This document shows, one piece after another, positions 15,401 through 30,400 of a stretch of 64,000 nt of DNA (position 1 is the first letter of the stretch; every line of letters begins with the position of its first letter). Source of the DNA: Membranipora membranacea (Eukaryota; Bryozoa; Gymnolaemata; Cheilostomatida; Membraniporidae). The notes under the pieces are model-generated. The model had not been told where the DNA came from. It did no database searches and saw nothing but the letters and a program-made list of their open reading frames with translations. Location of the stretch: assembly GCA_914767715.1 (NCBI GenBank), contig OU612065.1, positions 39,434,001-39,498,000 on the forward strand, in the 5' to 3' direction. The translations under genes were made by a program, and so were the position numbers.

Positions 15401-18400
15401 TTTTATATGTAATATGTATCATACCAAAGTGACTGAAAGCACCAAAGCAACATGTTCACTGTAAAGCTTGTCCAAATATTTGTCCAAAAGTTTGGATTAA
15501 TGGTGGACAAAGTGTATAGAATGAGACTGAGTTACATTTTAACCGTTACTCTCTATTTCATTTCCTTTTGAATGGTAAGCTCTGTACTCTTGATTTGAAA
15601 TGTATGAGGAAAATCTTTTTGGAACCTGAGATAAAGATGAAAGCTTGGCAGGTCAGAGATGACCCTTACCAGTCAGTACAATCACTATTCTGCTCTCCAT
15701 GGTTATCTGACATGATCGTTGCTTCTCTTTGACTTTCAGGATGATGCTAATGTGACTACGGAAGCATATCCTAATGTTCTGAATGCTGCCCAAGGTGCCC
15801 CCGGGGTCATGTGGAATGTATATGAGCACGACTCTTCCCTTCAGTACAAGGCCACTATCCAGAGGGGATTGTATGTAAATTTCATCTGGAAGTTCGGCAA
15901 TGGACAAGAAGTAACCTGCGACGAAAGTATGTCTGAAAACTTGTGTTTTTAGTTCAGTTGCCATTCGCGCTCTGACAAATGATTTTTATGCCAGTGGTTC
16001 TTTACCTCATTCTGCTTGAAAGCTGGTTACTGCAAAGCAGTAGCAGATAAATAACTAAAGTTTGAAGCAAATGCCTCATCAAATTCATATCGTAGCAATT
16101 CTTGTGATAAAAATAATATAATAATAATAATATAATTGTTTTTTTTTACAGCCTCCTGTCAGTGTGAGCAGCCCGTAGGTGAGTTATTACTTGAGAATAT
16201 AAGAGCAAAAGTATAAAGTAGAAAAGTGCCATCATATACAAAGTTATATAAGATCAAGTCTGTATGATAATGTAACAGTAGTAGTAAAAGACCTCACAAA
16301 TCACATACATGTAATTCTGGTGATCTATTACTACCCATGACTTGTTAGTAATCCTCCCAGGGTGCACTCAACATACGCTTATGATATGAGTTTGGTTACC
16401 AATTTCTTCTTTATAGAAGAGGAAGACCATCAATGTTCAGAAGTTATCTACAATTACTTGTCTGATGGAAGCCCTCCCGATTCATACGAAGTTACCCTGA
16501 CGGTGTTTAATCCGATGTCTCGAGTGGACGTTACTCGTAATTACACACTACAAAGGCGTGTAGAGGATATAAAACTGTATACAGCTGACATGAGTGTCAC
16601 CAGAAACACATCAACCTTCTGGGATTTAGACTTCGGAACTATCGGCAGCGACGCCTGTTACTTTCTTGATTTGGTCGATGGGCTTATGGAGGAAAATTCA
16701 GGCGGTGTGTTAACTTTATTATTTGATGTTTGAACGATGATTGATTTCACCATCCAGTGATGTTATTCAGGTTGAACGATTGAGAAACTTGGACCCAAAC
16801 CCTTGCTATTGCTTTGTGCATATTCATCAGATCATTTGGTCCTGCAATGAACTATCGGGGCTTGCTTTCTCAGCAAGAACCAGATTTGGCTGTTTTAATA
16901 CCTACACATATATTCAATATTTATCTCTGTTTATTTGTTATAGATCTAAAGAGCAAGAACATCTATGGTGACATAGATTTCTGTGAAGTGGTGCACGCTG
17001 ATGTGCTGGAGGTTTCAACAGTACTTATGTTACCTCTAACTATGGCCGACATGGAGCCTAGTTATCAGAGAAATAACCAGGAGGCTTTATTCAATAAACC
17101 CGGCCAATATCCGATCAAGTTTGTGGCCACCAATCTAGTCTCCACTGAGACTGTCGAGCTGATGTGAGTAACTATGTTATATCCCGCACTGATCATGTGA
17201 TATACTATTGTATGTATATCTCTGATCAATAGAGCGTCAATTAATTCACTTAGTAAGAGTACCATCACAAGGAGTTTGGTGCGACGCCCGAGTTAAATTT
17301 TATCAATTAGGAGTGGGTACATGTTAGGTCCTGCTACTAGATTAACACTAACGATCAGAGATACACATCTTAATAGTGTAATCTCGATGTCAGTGTGGGT
17401 ATATCCTATTCTTGAACTAAAAGTGACCAAAAATTGACTGTCCAAAAATCCTAGCATCAAACAGCAAGCAGTAATTTGTTGGAAATTATAGGAAGACATT
17501 AGTAATTGAGCGACATTAGTGATTGACCAATTATAATGCCCTCAGTTTAATCATCTTCAATTTTTTTTAGTTTCAACAGACAGTACATTTTTGCCCTTGG
17601 CCTGCCATGTGCTGTAAGAAGTCTACGACTCTTGAGGGTTTGGTTATTTACCTTTTATACACATCAGCGGTCCATTATCTCATACTATGTTATCATAGAA
17701 TGTAAAAAGTTGATAAGATTTGCCGTGACAACTAACCTAATATGTTGACAGACTTGGAGTGACGAATACACCATGTGAGTTTCCTGTTATCGATATGACG
17801 GAGAATGGGTGCATAGATCCACTCATGTGCACCGACAATGTCAAGGACATCTACAAGTCTAAATCGTTCAAAACTACCGCCAGAGTTACTTTAGATTGCA
17901 AGAGAAGCGATGTAGTGTATGAATTCTATGTTCATAGGGTAAGTCAGTACCTTCTCATGCTGCGCTAGACAACTCTAGTTTGTAGTGTCTCTCTCCCGTA
18001 ATATGCGATAACTTCCCACTGGCAGAAAACCGTTAGCATAGACTTACTTGTCGGAATTGAGCTCATGTATTTTTTCCTTTTTATGACAAATGCACAGCTG
18101 ATTCAAAGACATGGGAACAGCTTTAGATATGTTATATGTACTTATTTTTATTTATATATATGTGAATTATGGTGCTATGATTAATTTGTTTATTATGAAA
18201 AAATGCATCAATCCAATCAAAGAACTTTCCCTAAATAGTGTAGCTTCAAGTGAGACAGAGTCAAAGAATAAAACAAATTAATTTCTTCCTGAGCCAATTG
18301 GTTTTTATTCATTTTTGTAGCTGGATGAGAGTGGTTATCCAGTCGGTGAACCGTTGGATGTGATACAGAATGCGACACTGATGATGAAATACCACATCAC

Positions 18401-21400
18401 ATTCCCGGCCCGCCTGTTTGATTACGGCAGTTATCGTCTCTCTCTCAATATCTCTATGCTGAATGAGACAGGAATCTACAGTGTAAACCACACTGACTTC
18501 AATATCATCAAAACACCTCTACATGCTGAGATAAGCGGAGCTCCTATCATGAGGTATGTGATCGATTCACCTTAGCAAGGTCAGTTAATATTGAATTCAG
18601 TTAATTAGATAAGAAACTGATTTTTGAAATTAAATTGCACTGTGGACTTTCAACAATGGTAAAGAAACTTTCATTTTGTATATTATCCATCCTAAAAGTT
18701 TGGCTGTGGACAAGCAGCGTGTCAGTAGTGTCAGAGTGATAAAATAGTAGATTTATAGATAGAAAGAAGGCAACTCCTGAGGAATGACAAATATGTCACT
18801 GGTTATGAGAATGACTATAAGTCACTTGGTATGATGTGCGCAGTACGGGTTAAATTGATTTTGTAGTGCTGCAATGGATGCTAGTTTTGAGCTTGATGCT
18901 CTAAGTACGACATATGATCCTGATGTTGAACCGGGAACAGACGATCCTGAGCTCTTTAGCTTCACGTGGCTGTGCCGCAGAGAGTGTGAAAGTTATCCAG
19001 TGTATGATGATGACTGGAATATCATCAGCCAGATGAACAAAACCTGCCCAGTGTGGAATATGGATGTTGGGTGTTTTTATGGCGACAGTGTGAATTCCTC
19101 AGGTTTGTGTGATCATAATGGCAATCAGTTAGTTTTCAGTTTCGGCGGTTTCTTACTAAAGCAAATGACTGTCGTGTGACTTTAACTGGTGAGTGCCAGA
19201 AAAAAAGAGTTGACTAGCTACCTGTTAGACAGATTGGGTAGTTGTTGGCTATGGTCCCCATTCTCATTTTAGTTGCAGGCAGATTATCTTTCTTTCAGGT
19301 ATTTTCACTGCTGATAACCAAGGCAACTACACGGCAAACACGTCCTTTACATATGCTAACGAGACGTTAATAATCGATTTGTTAGTAACAAAAGATACTC
19401 GTGAAGCATGGACATCGATCCAGGTGCGAATGCTCAATGGCTTACCACCGAACATTCAAATTATGTAAGTAAAATAAACTTATATCACAACGTTAATATT
19501 ATTACTTTGATCGTCTGTTGCATATAATGGTGTTAACAAAGGAAACTTCGCTTACTGGCGTACTGTGACTTAGGCATTTTACATATATAATTATCTAGTC
19601 AATAATCTGACAACATGGGGGTGCAGGCCCGTTGCGCCCCCTCCCTGCCCGCTCTCTGCCCTCCTCTCGCCTTGTACCTTTATTTCTGTTTTATGAGATG
19701 CTTTCTTTTTCAGCCGAGGCGTCAATGCAGAAAATGAAAAATTCAACGTCAATCAGAAATTTTCACTTTCTTCTCAGATTCTTAAAAGAAATATATTCGC
19801 GAAATACAGCTATGAGTGAGTGTTAATCCAACAGTATACACAACTTACTATATTTGTCCCTTAACTGTATGTCCCAGCTGTGTATCTCCCTTCACTTTTA
19901 GAAACTTTGTTGACAGTCAAGTTATTTGGCGCGAACACTCTTTTTCTTGTAAAACAAATCCACTTACCTTGCTGTTCATAGCTTTCTCCATCAACAAAAC
20001 ACAATCATTGTGTTTGCTGCTTAATGTCCAGCTTTAACCACTTCAATATTAGCGATGCTCTTTCATCAATCGAGATGATCCTTGATGCTTGTGTCGGCTG
20101 TTACAGATGGGACCTGTACAATGTGTCGGGTAACCCGCTGGAGTCCTGGCTTACCGTGTCACAGCGACCTATGAACTTCTCGCTGTGGCGGCATATGCTG
20201 GCTAATGACGATCCGACAAACACAGAGGCTAACTTGGCTTTTAAACCCAATGTTTTTATAGGGTTTACTGATATTCTCATATCTGTCCAGTCATGGACGA
20301 GTATCAGCCCACTCAAAGGTGATTGCACTTTATTTTCGCTCTTTTAGGCAACAATTTTTCGGTTTTTTATTGTTAAAGCTTAGCAGATGTGCAATTTGAA
20401 TTACAGGGTGTTTTATTTAACGGTACTGATTGCTGTGACTTTTTCTACAACCTTTTAATTGCTATTTTCAATACGGATACAGCGCTGGAAAACGGTTTGT
20501 ATCGAGTGATGGTTTAAAGTTCTTCTGGTTGCAACTTCCATTCCTGATCAAGTGACTGTTTGTGATGAAACTGACGTATCGGCACAGCCACCCATTTAAG
20601 AGCCACATATTGCAATCATTGTCTCCCTGACCACACAACAGCCAAGATAACAATACAATACTAGGCTCTTAAGTAGGGTGGCTCTGTTATCAAGATGCAT
20701 CTTCTGAATCGTGTATTGTGATGAACATTTATTATTATTGACCATGAAGTAAACATCATTCTCTTAGCTGTTCATTTTACAGGCTGATATCCTGACTCGT
20801 TTTATTGTCTGTGTGTCCTATCGTCGTGATGTGATTCATGGAATTACCTGATCGATGCCTTACCTCCTAAACACCAGCCCTCTGACATACTCTATCTCTT
20901 ATCCTCAGGTATCCAGCTGTTTCCCATCACGTTCAATGAGCAGCCAGTCGTTAAAGAGAACGGCTGCAGACTGTCTCCTGAAAGTGGCGTTGCGGACAAC
21001 ACAACGTTTTCTCTGTCTTGTGACAGCGATGCATTTACTGATGATGATGAGCCGTTCACCTACTCCTTATCATTCTATACTAAACCAACAGATGATATTA
21101 CTGTGAATAGCATCAAGATGCTCGGTCCCTGTGAGTAGCTCTATAATAGATCGATAAAGATTATACTTGTATTATAACCTCCTCTAAGATAAGAAGTTGT
21201 CTCGGCATGTTTAAAGAGAAGATGACTTGTGTAATAAACGAGTCCAGATTGATATTTATACATAGTGGCTTGGATACTTAAACGCAGTTAAATAACACCC
21301 CAGGAAAGCTGTTCATGTCTTTATAAAGAAGTAATGGTCTCATAACATTATCATAGCAATCTTTTCTATCACTGTTAACAGACGTGTTTCTGAGCCAGCT

Positions 21401-24400
21401 GAATGGCTTCTTCTTACCTAGTGGACAGGAAGTTAATAACTTCAACATCACAGTGTTTATTCACTGCACTGATAAGTATGGTAGTGAGGGAGTGATGCCA
21501 ATAATAACTCAAGTCATCCCTAAAGACATACCCACAGAGCAGGTAGGTATCACCTAGCACAAGTTTGATTCAAATTGCCAGCTGAAGTCAGGGCCTTCCC
21601 ATTCTAATGGTGAGCTGCCGGCGGCTCAAACCCTTAATGCAGGCAAATAGGATCATGCTTGATCTTGGTATCACCGCTGCAGTGTCTTATGAGACCTGCT
21701 GCTGCCTTGGTATCCAATGTTTATGTTTCTTTGTGGAATTGCTGATATTTACTGCAGCTTTAGTATCACACAAAACAATTATCCTGTAGTAGCAGATACA
21801 GACTTGAAAACTTTTACCAGTGATGTTCGAGCTGCATGCCTACTATACCATTCTTTATACTGTATATTACATATATATATATTCTATATACTATAATATT
21901 ACTAATCATCTTTTATTGTATTATATTATTCAGTATGATATGTATTTATAGAGGAGTCAGCAGTGCTGCAGTAAAAGCCTTGCTGCTGATAACCTTTATT
22001 ATTGTTGGTGCTATCGAGGAGTTAGAGACTCTAACACATTGGTGCTATGTTTGTCTCACTATTTGCCTCTGTTTATCGGATAGCTTTTGACGGAAGCAGA
22101 ATCAGTTCTTGACGATGGTAGTTTGGAGGAAGCATTTGAAGGGGGAAATGCGGAGACTGCCGTAGCAAAACTCCAGTTACTAGCTGCCCTACTCAATGAC
22201 AATCCTGGAGGACTAGATGGTATGTTTAGCTACACATCACTAACAGAACACACTCTGTACTATCATACAATACATCTATACACTGATTTAAAAATCAGTG
22301 CATCTATATAATATTGATTCACATGTTGATTGGTTCTTTTGATTTCCATATCAATTCAACAGTTATGATCATAATAACGCCTCACTACTTGCCCCATAAC
22401 ACCAGCTAAATGTAGACATTACACACCAAAATCCTCTAGAGCAAAGTTTGAAATGGTACTACAAACTTTCAAGCTGGTCAGCTCTATATGTATATAGCGA
22501 TTGTTGGTTCAAAGCTATTCAACTTCAAGGCCATCTGACGAACCAAAGTCGTCTGGCGTGTTATTTTAATCAATTTCTCCAAACTGTTTACTGTTCTATA
22601 ATTGTTTTTTACCACATCGTCGAGCTTTTACATATATTTGAAATATTATTGCTGTGGTTTGATCAGATGTGAGGGAGAGGTACTATCATAGCTCTGAGGT
22701 GGATAGTAAGTGCCTGACCAAATATAACTATGGGTGCCAAAGAGTCGACTAATATATATAATCTGCTTAGCATTTAGATCAACCAAGCAGGAATATCCCC
22801 TCGAATTCTGCTGCTCAAGATTTTACCTTCATTTTAATGATGGTTTATGATCATTTAAATTGATCCAACTTTGATCTAAATGCTAACAGAGTAGTTATAA
22901 GCTCTGGGTCAGACGGCGTTTTGTTGGCAGAATGGGTCTATCAGTGCTACTGGAAGACTTGTCATTTTGTCAACATGAATGCGTCTAATTGTAATTGTAA
23001 CCCTAATCAGGTCTCACAATTGCCTACAACCTAACATATTTCTCATATTGTTAACACTTACAATTCGTAATAGCAAGATGCGACACAGTTATCCCCCTGT
23101 TAGCTTCCCACATGTAAAGGTCGTTATATATGTGTGAAGTGCTAGTGACAGCTAGGCTGTATATATATATATATATATATATTAGTATGTATCAAGTGCC
23201 TAATATCAGTGGACTCATACCAGCTTATGTGCATACCATATGCGTGTTGGATTACAGTTAATTAAAACTTATCCCAATCACTGTCCTACTCAAATAGAAC
23301 TATCCTACCTCGGGGGATTATCTCTGGATGGTAACATGGCTGTCTTGAGCCACTCTTTTCCACTGTATTTCTCCTTTTTGCGATACTGGTTCAGTGTTTG
23401 GACGTTGCTCAAGTGACCTCGTATTATATGTAGTGGATAGTGATTTTATATTTTGTTTGGTGATTGTAAACTCAACTGTGGCAACAACCTGATACTATCG
23501 CAGCATATTTCTTTTTAAATATATTTCAAAACTTTTCAACAGTGTTTAATTAGATAAACAACAGAAAGTAGGACTATCAGAATAGCGCTCTATTTCTCTG
23601 ATGGATTCTCGTAAGGCTCAGACCATTATCACTGGTCCAAACCACAAAGTTGAAATGAATAATCTGTGAAGAAGTCAAATGGCCAAGTAGCCAATATGAT
23701 GTAGTTTTTTTCTAATCTGTAGTCTCTCTGTTTTGCTGCTGGTATTAACAACTTATTCCTAATTTCCAGATGACGAAAGCTCAAATTCTACCTCAAGCTC
23801 CACTGTGAGTACTGCAGAACGAGAAGCTGCCCTCAAACAACAAAAGACCAATGTAAGTTTACCTTGCTTCTATTAAAGACCTTGACTGTATGTCGCCCAA
23901 CAAGGTTGAGTGATCACACATGTGATGAGATTCATTAAAAGTCACAGGGTATCATCACATCTTTTATGGTTTCATGATGATTCGACCAAAAGTGTTGCTG
24001 GATGTACAAAGGAAATATTTTGATACAAATTGTTTATCCTAATCATACTAAATCTGCACGCTGAGTGCTGTTTATTTATAGGTCAAACTTACATGCCATA
24101 TTTAATGTTTCACAGAACAATAGACTTGGTACATAATAGTATATTAAGTCCATGCACAGAACTAACAGGCATGTGATCTACCATGTTTGATAACAGTTGA
24201 TAACACTACATTTGCATTACGCTTGACTCACTTAATATTTTCAGAATGCTACTGGAGCCCAAGATACATTTAAAAATAAAACCACCTTGGTTTGTGCCTC
24301 ATACATAGTATCACTATCAGTATTAGTAGCACTGAAACTTCAGATTATAACTAATGTACTGAAGTTTTAGTATTTAGTGCCAGAATGTGTTTGCTAGTGT

Positions 24401-27400
24401 CTAATCACTTATTATGTGCCCTAACCTCGAAAAAATTCAATTTTTAGACAACCAATAATTGTCACAGGGAGCAATTTCTGGAAAAAAGAGAATCCTTGTT
24501 GATAACAATCGTTGATGACGTTGATGACTTCTTATCTATCCTCACAAGACTCTAGGTCTGAACCCAGCGAACAGTCAATACATATTTTGCTTCATGACGC
24601 GGATCTAAAAGTTTTTATCTCAGTCTGGGCATTACTAATAATAAGTTGTGATAGCTGTGAAGATGATAATGATGTGATGAGTGAGTGTGCTTGTGAAGTG
24701 AGTGAGTTGAAGTGAAGCCTAATCCCACTGCAGCTTCTGCAGCTCCAGTGGTCGTGGTGCTGGAGCACTCGACCACTGGACTCGCATAATCTCCAGTAGG
24801 CCAGTGGAGTGAAGTTATATTTTATGTTAATGTTCTGATCGAGTTCAGCATTCACTAATAATCCTCTGTGTGTTCCTTGGTATTTGGGTTTGTGAGCAAA
24901 TATCATTGCAGTCACTTTATGGAAACAATTCGCCCACCAACATTTATAAAAACTATGTAATAGGTACATCTAACATTGATCAGATCTACATCTTTAGGCT
25001 GAACAAGTAATTTATATTGAGAATTGTGCAACATAACATCAATAGGAGTAGGATGGTATCATTTTCTGAAGTGTCAGCTACTAATGTAGTGCTAACATTG
25101 TGTTCTGGGATACCATGTAGATAAACTTGCTCTAACTCAGGCCGTAGGACTACTCTATATTGAAATAAAGATTTTAGAGAAATTAGAATAGATTAGATAC
25201 TAGCTAATGATAATCGTTTTGTGTCAGCCCTAGTTTAAACCATGTATGTTTTGCAACTAGCAAACTGAAGAGCTTCGCAAAATAATTACAGTGGCAAGTA
25301 TATCATCTACGAGTGACTGGTGCAGTTGTCATTGTGATACCGTATTTGGAGTTTTGATATTTCATATTGAACTATTCATATCTCTTGGTTGGTTGTGAAC
25401 ATGAAGACTTCTTGCTAAAATTATGTGATGAAAAATCGAACAATCTGATTCTACCTTTTTCGCTGTCTTTCAAGAACAAACAATGTTCAATGTTCAATGT
25501 TCAAACAATCAAACAATGTTCAATGTTCAATTGTGTTGATTGTAAAATTCCTCCTCTCCCAAAACATGTTTCTCCCGGATTAAGCAGATAAGGTAACAAG
25601 GAGCGGAGCTCATACAGTCTGGGAAATGAGAACCATAAATTAATCTAGCTGCTGATTAATAATTCTTTGTCACTTTAGCATTTACTCCTCCTCTCATAGG
25701 ATTGAATTTCACCCTACTGCAAAAGTTCATTATTTTTAATTTCGACTCTTTCATGTTCATTGTAGATGAGAGAAAAGGCATTGACAACATTGAACAATGC
25801 CATGCCAATAACAGATGTGGATAGCGCTTCTCAAGCTGCCGGAGCTATTTCAACGCTCACCGATAAACCAGATGAGGTCAGCAACAAAACAAATAAGCAT
25901 TTTTTCAACATTCTTTCAACATCCGTATTTTAAGTGCTTATAAATCGTGAATTCATGGGGTGTGAAAGGAAAAGTTTGTAGCTATTCCAATACTCTTTTA
26001 GCTAATGATAATATATCATTCAGTGTCGAGGTCAATTTTAGTTTAGTTTTAGTTACTCGTAGTTACCTTTGAATATTTGAAATTAGATAAGCTTACAAGG
26101 ACATGAGGCAGCCTCTGAAAAGATCGCTGAAAGTGTAAATGTAGTAAAGCAGAACTCAAATAGTACGTCCTACGTGAAGAAGAAATCTGCTTGCATAACA
26201 GCTGCCAAAGCGTCAGGTCAGTGATGTCAGCTTCTCACCATTATTCTGGCTTAAGAAAGAGGTTATCTCACTGACCAATCAAAACAACTATCTCACTTGC
26301 CAATCAAAGTCGTTATCTCACTGACCAATCAAAACAACTATCTCACTGACCAATCAAAACAACTATCTAACTGGCCAATCAAAGTCGTTATCTCACTGGC
26401 CAATCAAAACAATTATCTCAATGGCAAATCAAAGAGGTTATCTCACTGACCAACCAAACAATTATCTCACAGGGTATCAGTATTTCGTTACTTGTCGAAT
26501 GCTGCGTAGATTGATGATGTTAACTGTGGTCATGGGTTTTTTTTCAGCCAACATACTGAGTGCTGGCGTCAGTCTGGTTGGTTCTGGTGCTGCTCAGGTG
26601 AGTAGAGACCTTGTGTCAAACCTTGGATAAAACAGTTTCCTTGCTTCACATTTTATGCAAATTACCTTGATTCAACCATCTATGCTTCTCTATTCTTGAA
26701 CCTATAAATCTATCCCTGATCATAATATGCAATGTTTCCCTCCCCTCTATTATCTCCCCTGTGATTTAATGCTAGCCACTGATCTTATCATTGGTGACCT
26801 CTATATTTCAAAGAATCACATTGCAATATACACTTTGTTTCCGGATCGTTCCTCTGGCACATTTGTACGCACATGTGACTTAATTTCTTTCCAGAAATCT
26901 GCTAACTCTACGCGTAAAAAGCGCGCAGCGGTAAGGTTTATTAAATCATATCACTAAATGTTTGTCAATAGCATCCATTGGTTTTGTAGCAGTATATATT
27001 AACATTTTGTTTATATAATTTGAGTGCTTTTCACAACCTTATATACAATTTATACTAAACACCAACAGCGGTTATGGCATCGTTTAATACTGAGGGGCTA
27101 ACTATTAACGTGATATATCGCTTTTTAAAACTTTTGAATATTGTATTGGGGATCCTGTCTAATAGTTATTTTCACAGTTGAAACCTCCCATATATTTGAC
27201 GTTGAGTCGCAGTGACCACTGAAAGTTCATTTTGGGGCAAAAAGTGCCCCTTTTAAATTGAGCCCTGTGCCATGCTATTGAGGTATCTGATTAGTTTTTG
27301 CTTTCACCATATAGAGGAGGCATGGCACTAACTGGAGGAGCAACATTTTAGTGAAACTTCATTATTTTAGGCCTCCTGTCTTTGAGACTTAAACTTGATT

Positions 27401-30400
27401 TTTGCAATGGTAAAAGGGCCATTTCTGACCCCTCATTACATACGACCCCAATAATGCAGAAACTAAAATTTCCAATTTATTTTACCATTTTGGTCTTGCA
27501 CTGTCACTTCCATCATTAATCTTACCAGATTACCGATCCTGGTTGTCACAACTGTAACAAATAACCCAAATTTTCACTAATTTGGGACAAAATTTTCCAG
27601 CCAAAAATCAGAAATTCAGAAATATTGTCAGTCAAATTTGTTGTCAGCATGATGATCAGCAAGAGATTGTCTAGATTTCGATCGAAGCGATTATTGATTA
27701 TGGCTTTACATCTTGAGATATTTGGATTTTTGTGGCTAAACTAGATTTATTTGGTCCAAGACATGCACTCCTTACCAGCCTAAAAACTGAAAATAGGTTA
27801 AACAACATGTCATACACACCAGCTTACATTACACTAGAGAGTATTTCCGAGGTTTTGATCGTGGCGTTTGATGATAAATTCAATAGTAGAGAAGTTATGA
27901 GCATAAAAATTTTTCTCTTGATGCTAAACAATCACCCAAAAAGGTGATCCATTGTTGTACACAATGTGCTTTGCATGTAATATGCACAGATTTTCATCAC
28001 GCTTTTGCGTAACGTAATTTACTGCATCATTTTGCCCATTGCTGCCTATATGTTTTCAATGTATTTTAGTTAATGTACAATCAATCAAGTATAAACATGG
28101 GGTTTAAAAAATTAAACAAATCTAACATTTAATTTTTTTTTCCAAATTAAACACCATTACATTGATGTTCCAGGATTCTGACACAACAGAGGTATTTTAT
28201 TTATTTTTCATACATGGTAATCGTCTTACTGCCTTGCTTGATTATTATACATGCTAGATATTGTTCAATATAACACCTTCAGTCGGTGTGTCATTCTCAA
28301 TGCATTAGCTTCCTCTTAAGATTTTTATGATTATATGCTCTGTTGTTTGCAATAGATTTGTTTTCAAGTTTGTATTTAGTATGGGATTATGGATGGATGA
28401 TATGGAATGTTTGATAGGATGAAAAATATATTTAGCGGTCTGAATTTGAAAGTATAATTTAAGCATTAGTGTTTCCACTATTTGGTATATATCTGAGCCT
28501 GGTGTTAGCTATCCAACATGTTTGAACGGCTCACTACTATTTCCCTTTCTATAATTCACAATTATTTTATTGAAAATAGGTAAGTTTCCAACAGGAGTTG
28601 TCAACACATTGAATAAGAGAGGATAATCTTCCTAAATTACTAAGAAAAAAATCTTTTTGGATGCATTCATTTGTCTCAACAAAATCAACATTTATTGCAT
28701 ATATATTTTAGACTGCAGAGAATAATTACGCAGAGAGCAGTCTAAATATACTGGATGTTATAGCTGATATATTCTCATCCACGGTCGTTGAAGGAGAAAC
28801 AGCCGAACAAATCGAAACCGAGAAACTATCCATGTCCACTGCTAAGAGCCTTATGAGCTCATTCAAAGGTCAATATTAGTTTATCTTCAATAACTCATCT
28901 TTAGAGAATGGAACTCATGTCTAGGTATGATATTTCTGTTGTAGCTTTGCTACAGCGGCATTTGATTGTGATAAATGAACAGGATAGAGATTATATATAT
29001 TATATCAGCACATAGACTTAATATAAACCTAGACAGGACATTATATGGCGCGTTAGCATTGAGGCACTGAGGCATTTAATTGTGGGCGACGTAACGACGT
29101 TGGAAGGTGTAGAAGCAATGATGCTTTCATATATTTACTGTCCAAAATCCAGGTTTTTTGTCGATAACTCGATCAACTGACCGGATTTTGAATTAAGACA
29201 AATTACAATAGATTAAGCAGCTTGTCTTGTACAGTTTGTTACTAATTTTTGGGAAACAATTTTTTGAAGAAGAAATAGAATCAAGTTGATGACAGGATGC
29301 TGCTGATCATAGAGCAATTTTCAAATTCAAAATCCTATCAAAATTGATCGAGTTATGAACAAAAAACCTGGATTATGGACAGAAAATCAATGATAGCATC
29401 ATTGCTTCTACACCTTCTAATGGCGTTACGTCGCCCCACAACTACGTGCTTCACTTCAGCTGTATATAGTGTCCTGTCTAGGTTTATTATTAAGTCTATG
29501 TATCAACAGCATTAGTTCTGTATTTGACATAGCAGTAAGTCAGTGAATGCTGAATGATATACGATAAAAATCCTATCAAGAAATTAAATAATATCACACT
29601 AAATTCAAATAGTGTCCCAAAATAAACAGAAACTGCAAAACTGCAATAGCCATCAGAAATAGTCAATTTTGAATATATGCAGGTCAAATTGAGTCTAATG
29701 GAGGCTCAAAGATGAAACTTTCCAGTCCGTCTGAAGCGTTTCCTGTAGATGAAAACTCAACCGACGCCACCGCATCCCTGACGACTAAGGTACAGTTCTG
29801 TCACTCATATAAGTAAATATACCTTATAGACAGCTTTTTCTAAAGCATCTTTATTATTTAATGAAATGCTTGCCTAACATTCTTACACTAGAAATAAAAA
29901 TCATTCAATGAGTGACAATACTATATTTACAAGTTGTCTTACCTCTGACTTTAGACAGCTCACATCACTCGAGAAAACTAACAAAAACAAATGGTTGGGG
30001 CCAAGTACTATATATGATTGTAAAACAACTATACTGGCTTCATGAAAAACCTTTTTTATTTTTTAGTTGACTACAATGAAGAATCCTTTCTTTAGCTCTG
30101 GAAGTAATGAAGATAATTCTACCGATGCTGATGTAATCCGTCTGGTCTTCAGTGATGCTTTCGGCAATACCATGACTCCGAGTAAGCAACCACTCCAATA
30201 CTGACAATTATTGCTTACAGCTGTTTTGAACTATGAAGATAATATGTAACATCAACATGGACTGCTTGACCATCCTGCGTAAAAGATAGGGTTACATATT
30301 ATATAATAATCTATCTTCCCAAAACTTCATAGAATATATTCTCATTTAATTATTTTTTATGCAACCTCATGTCAAAGTTGTAAATCAACTGTATCATTGT

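Noticed and set aside
24592-24969. 125-codon frame on the - strand
   Set aside because: Lies within an intron of the polycystin-1-like gene, with no domain, splice support or biased composition.
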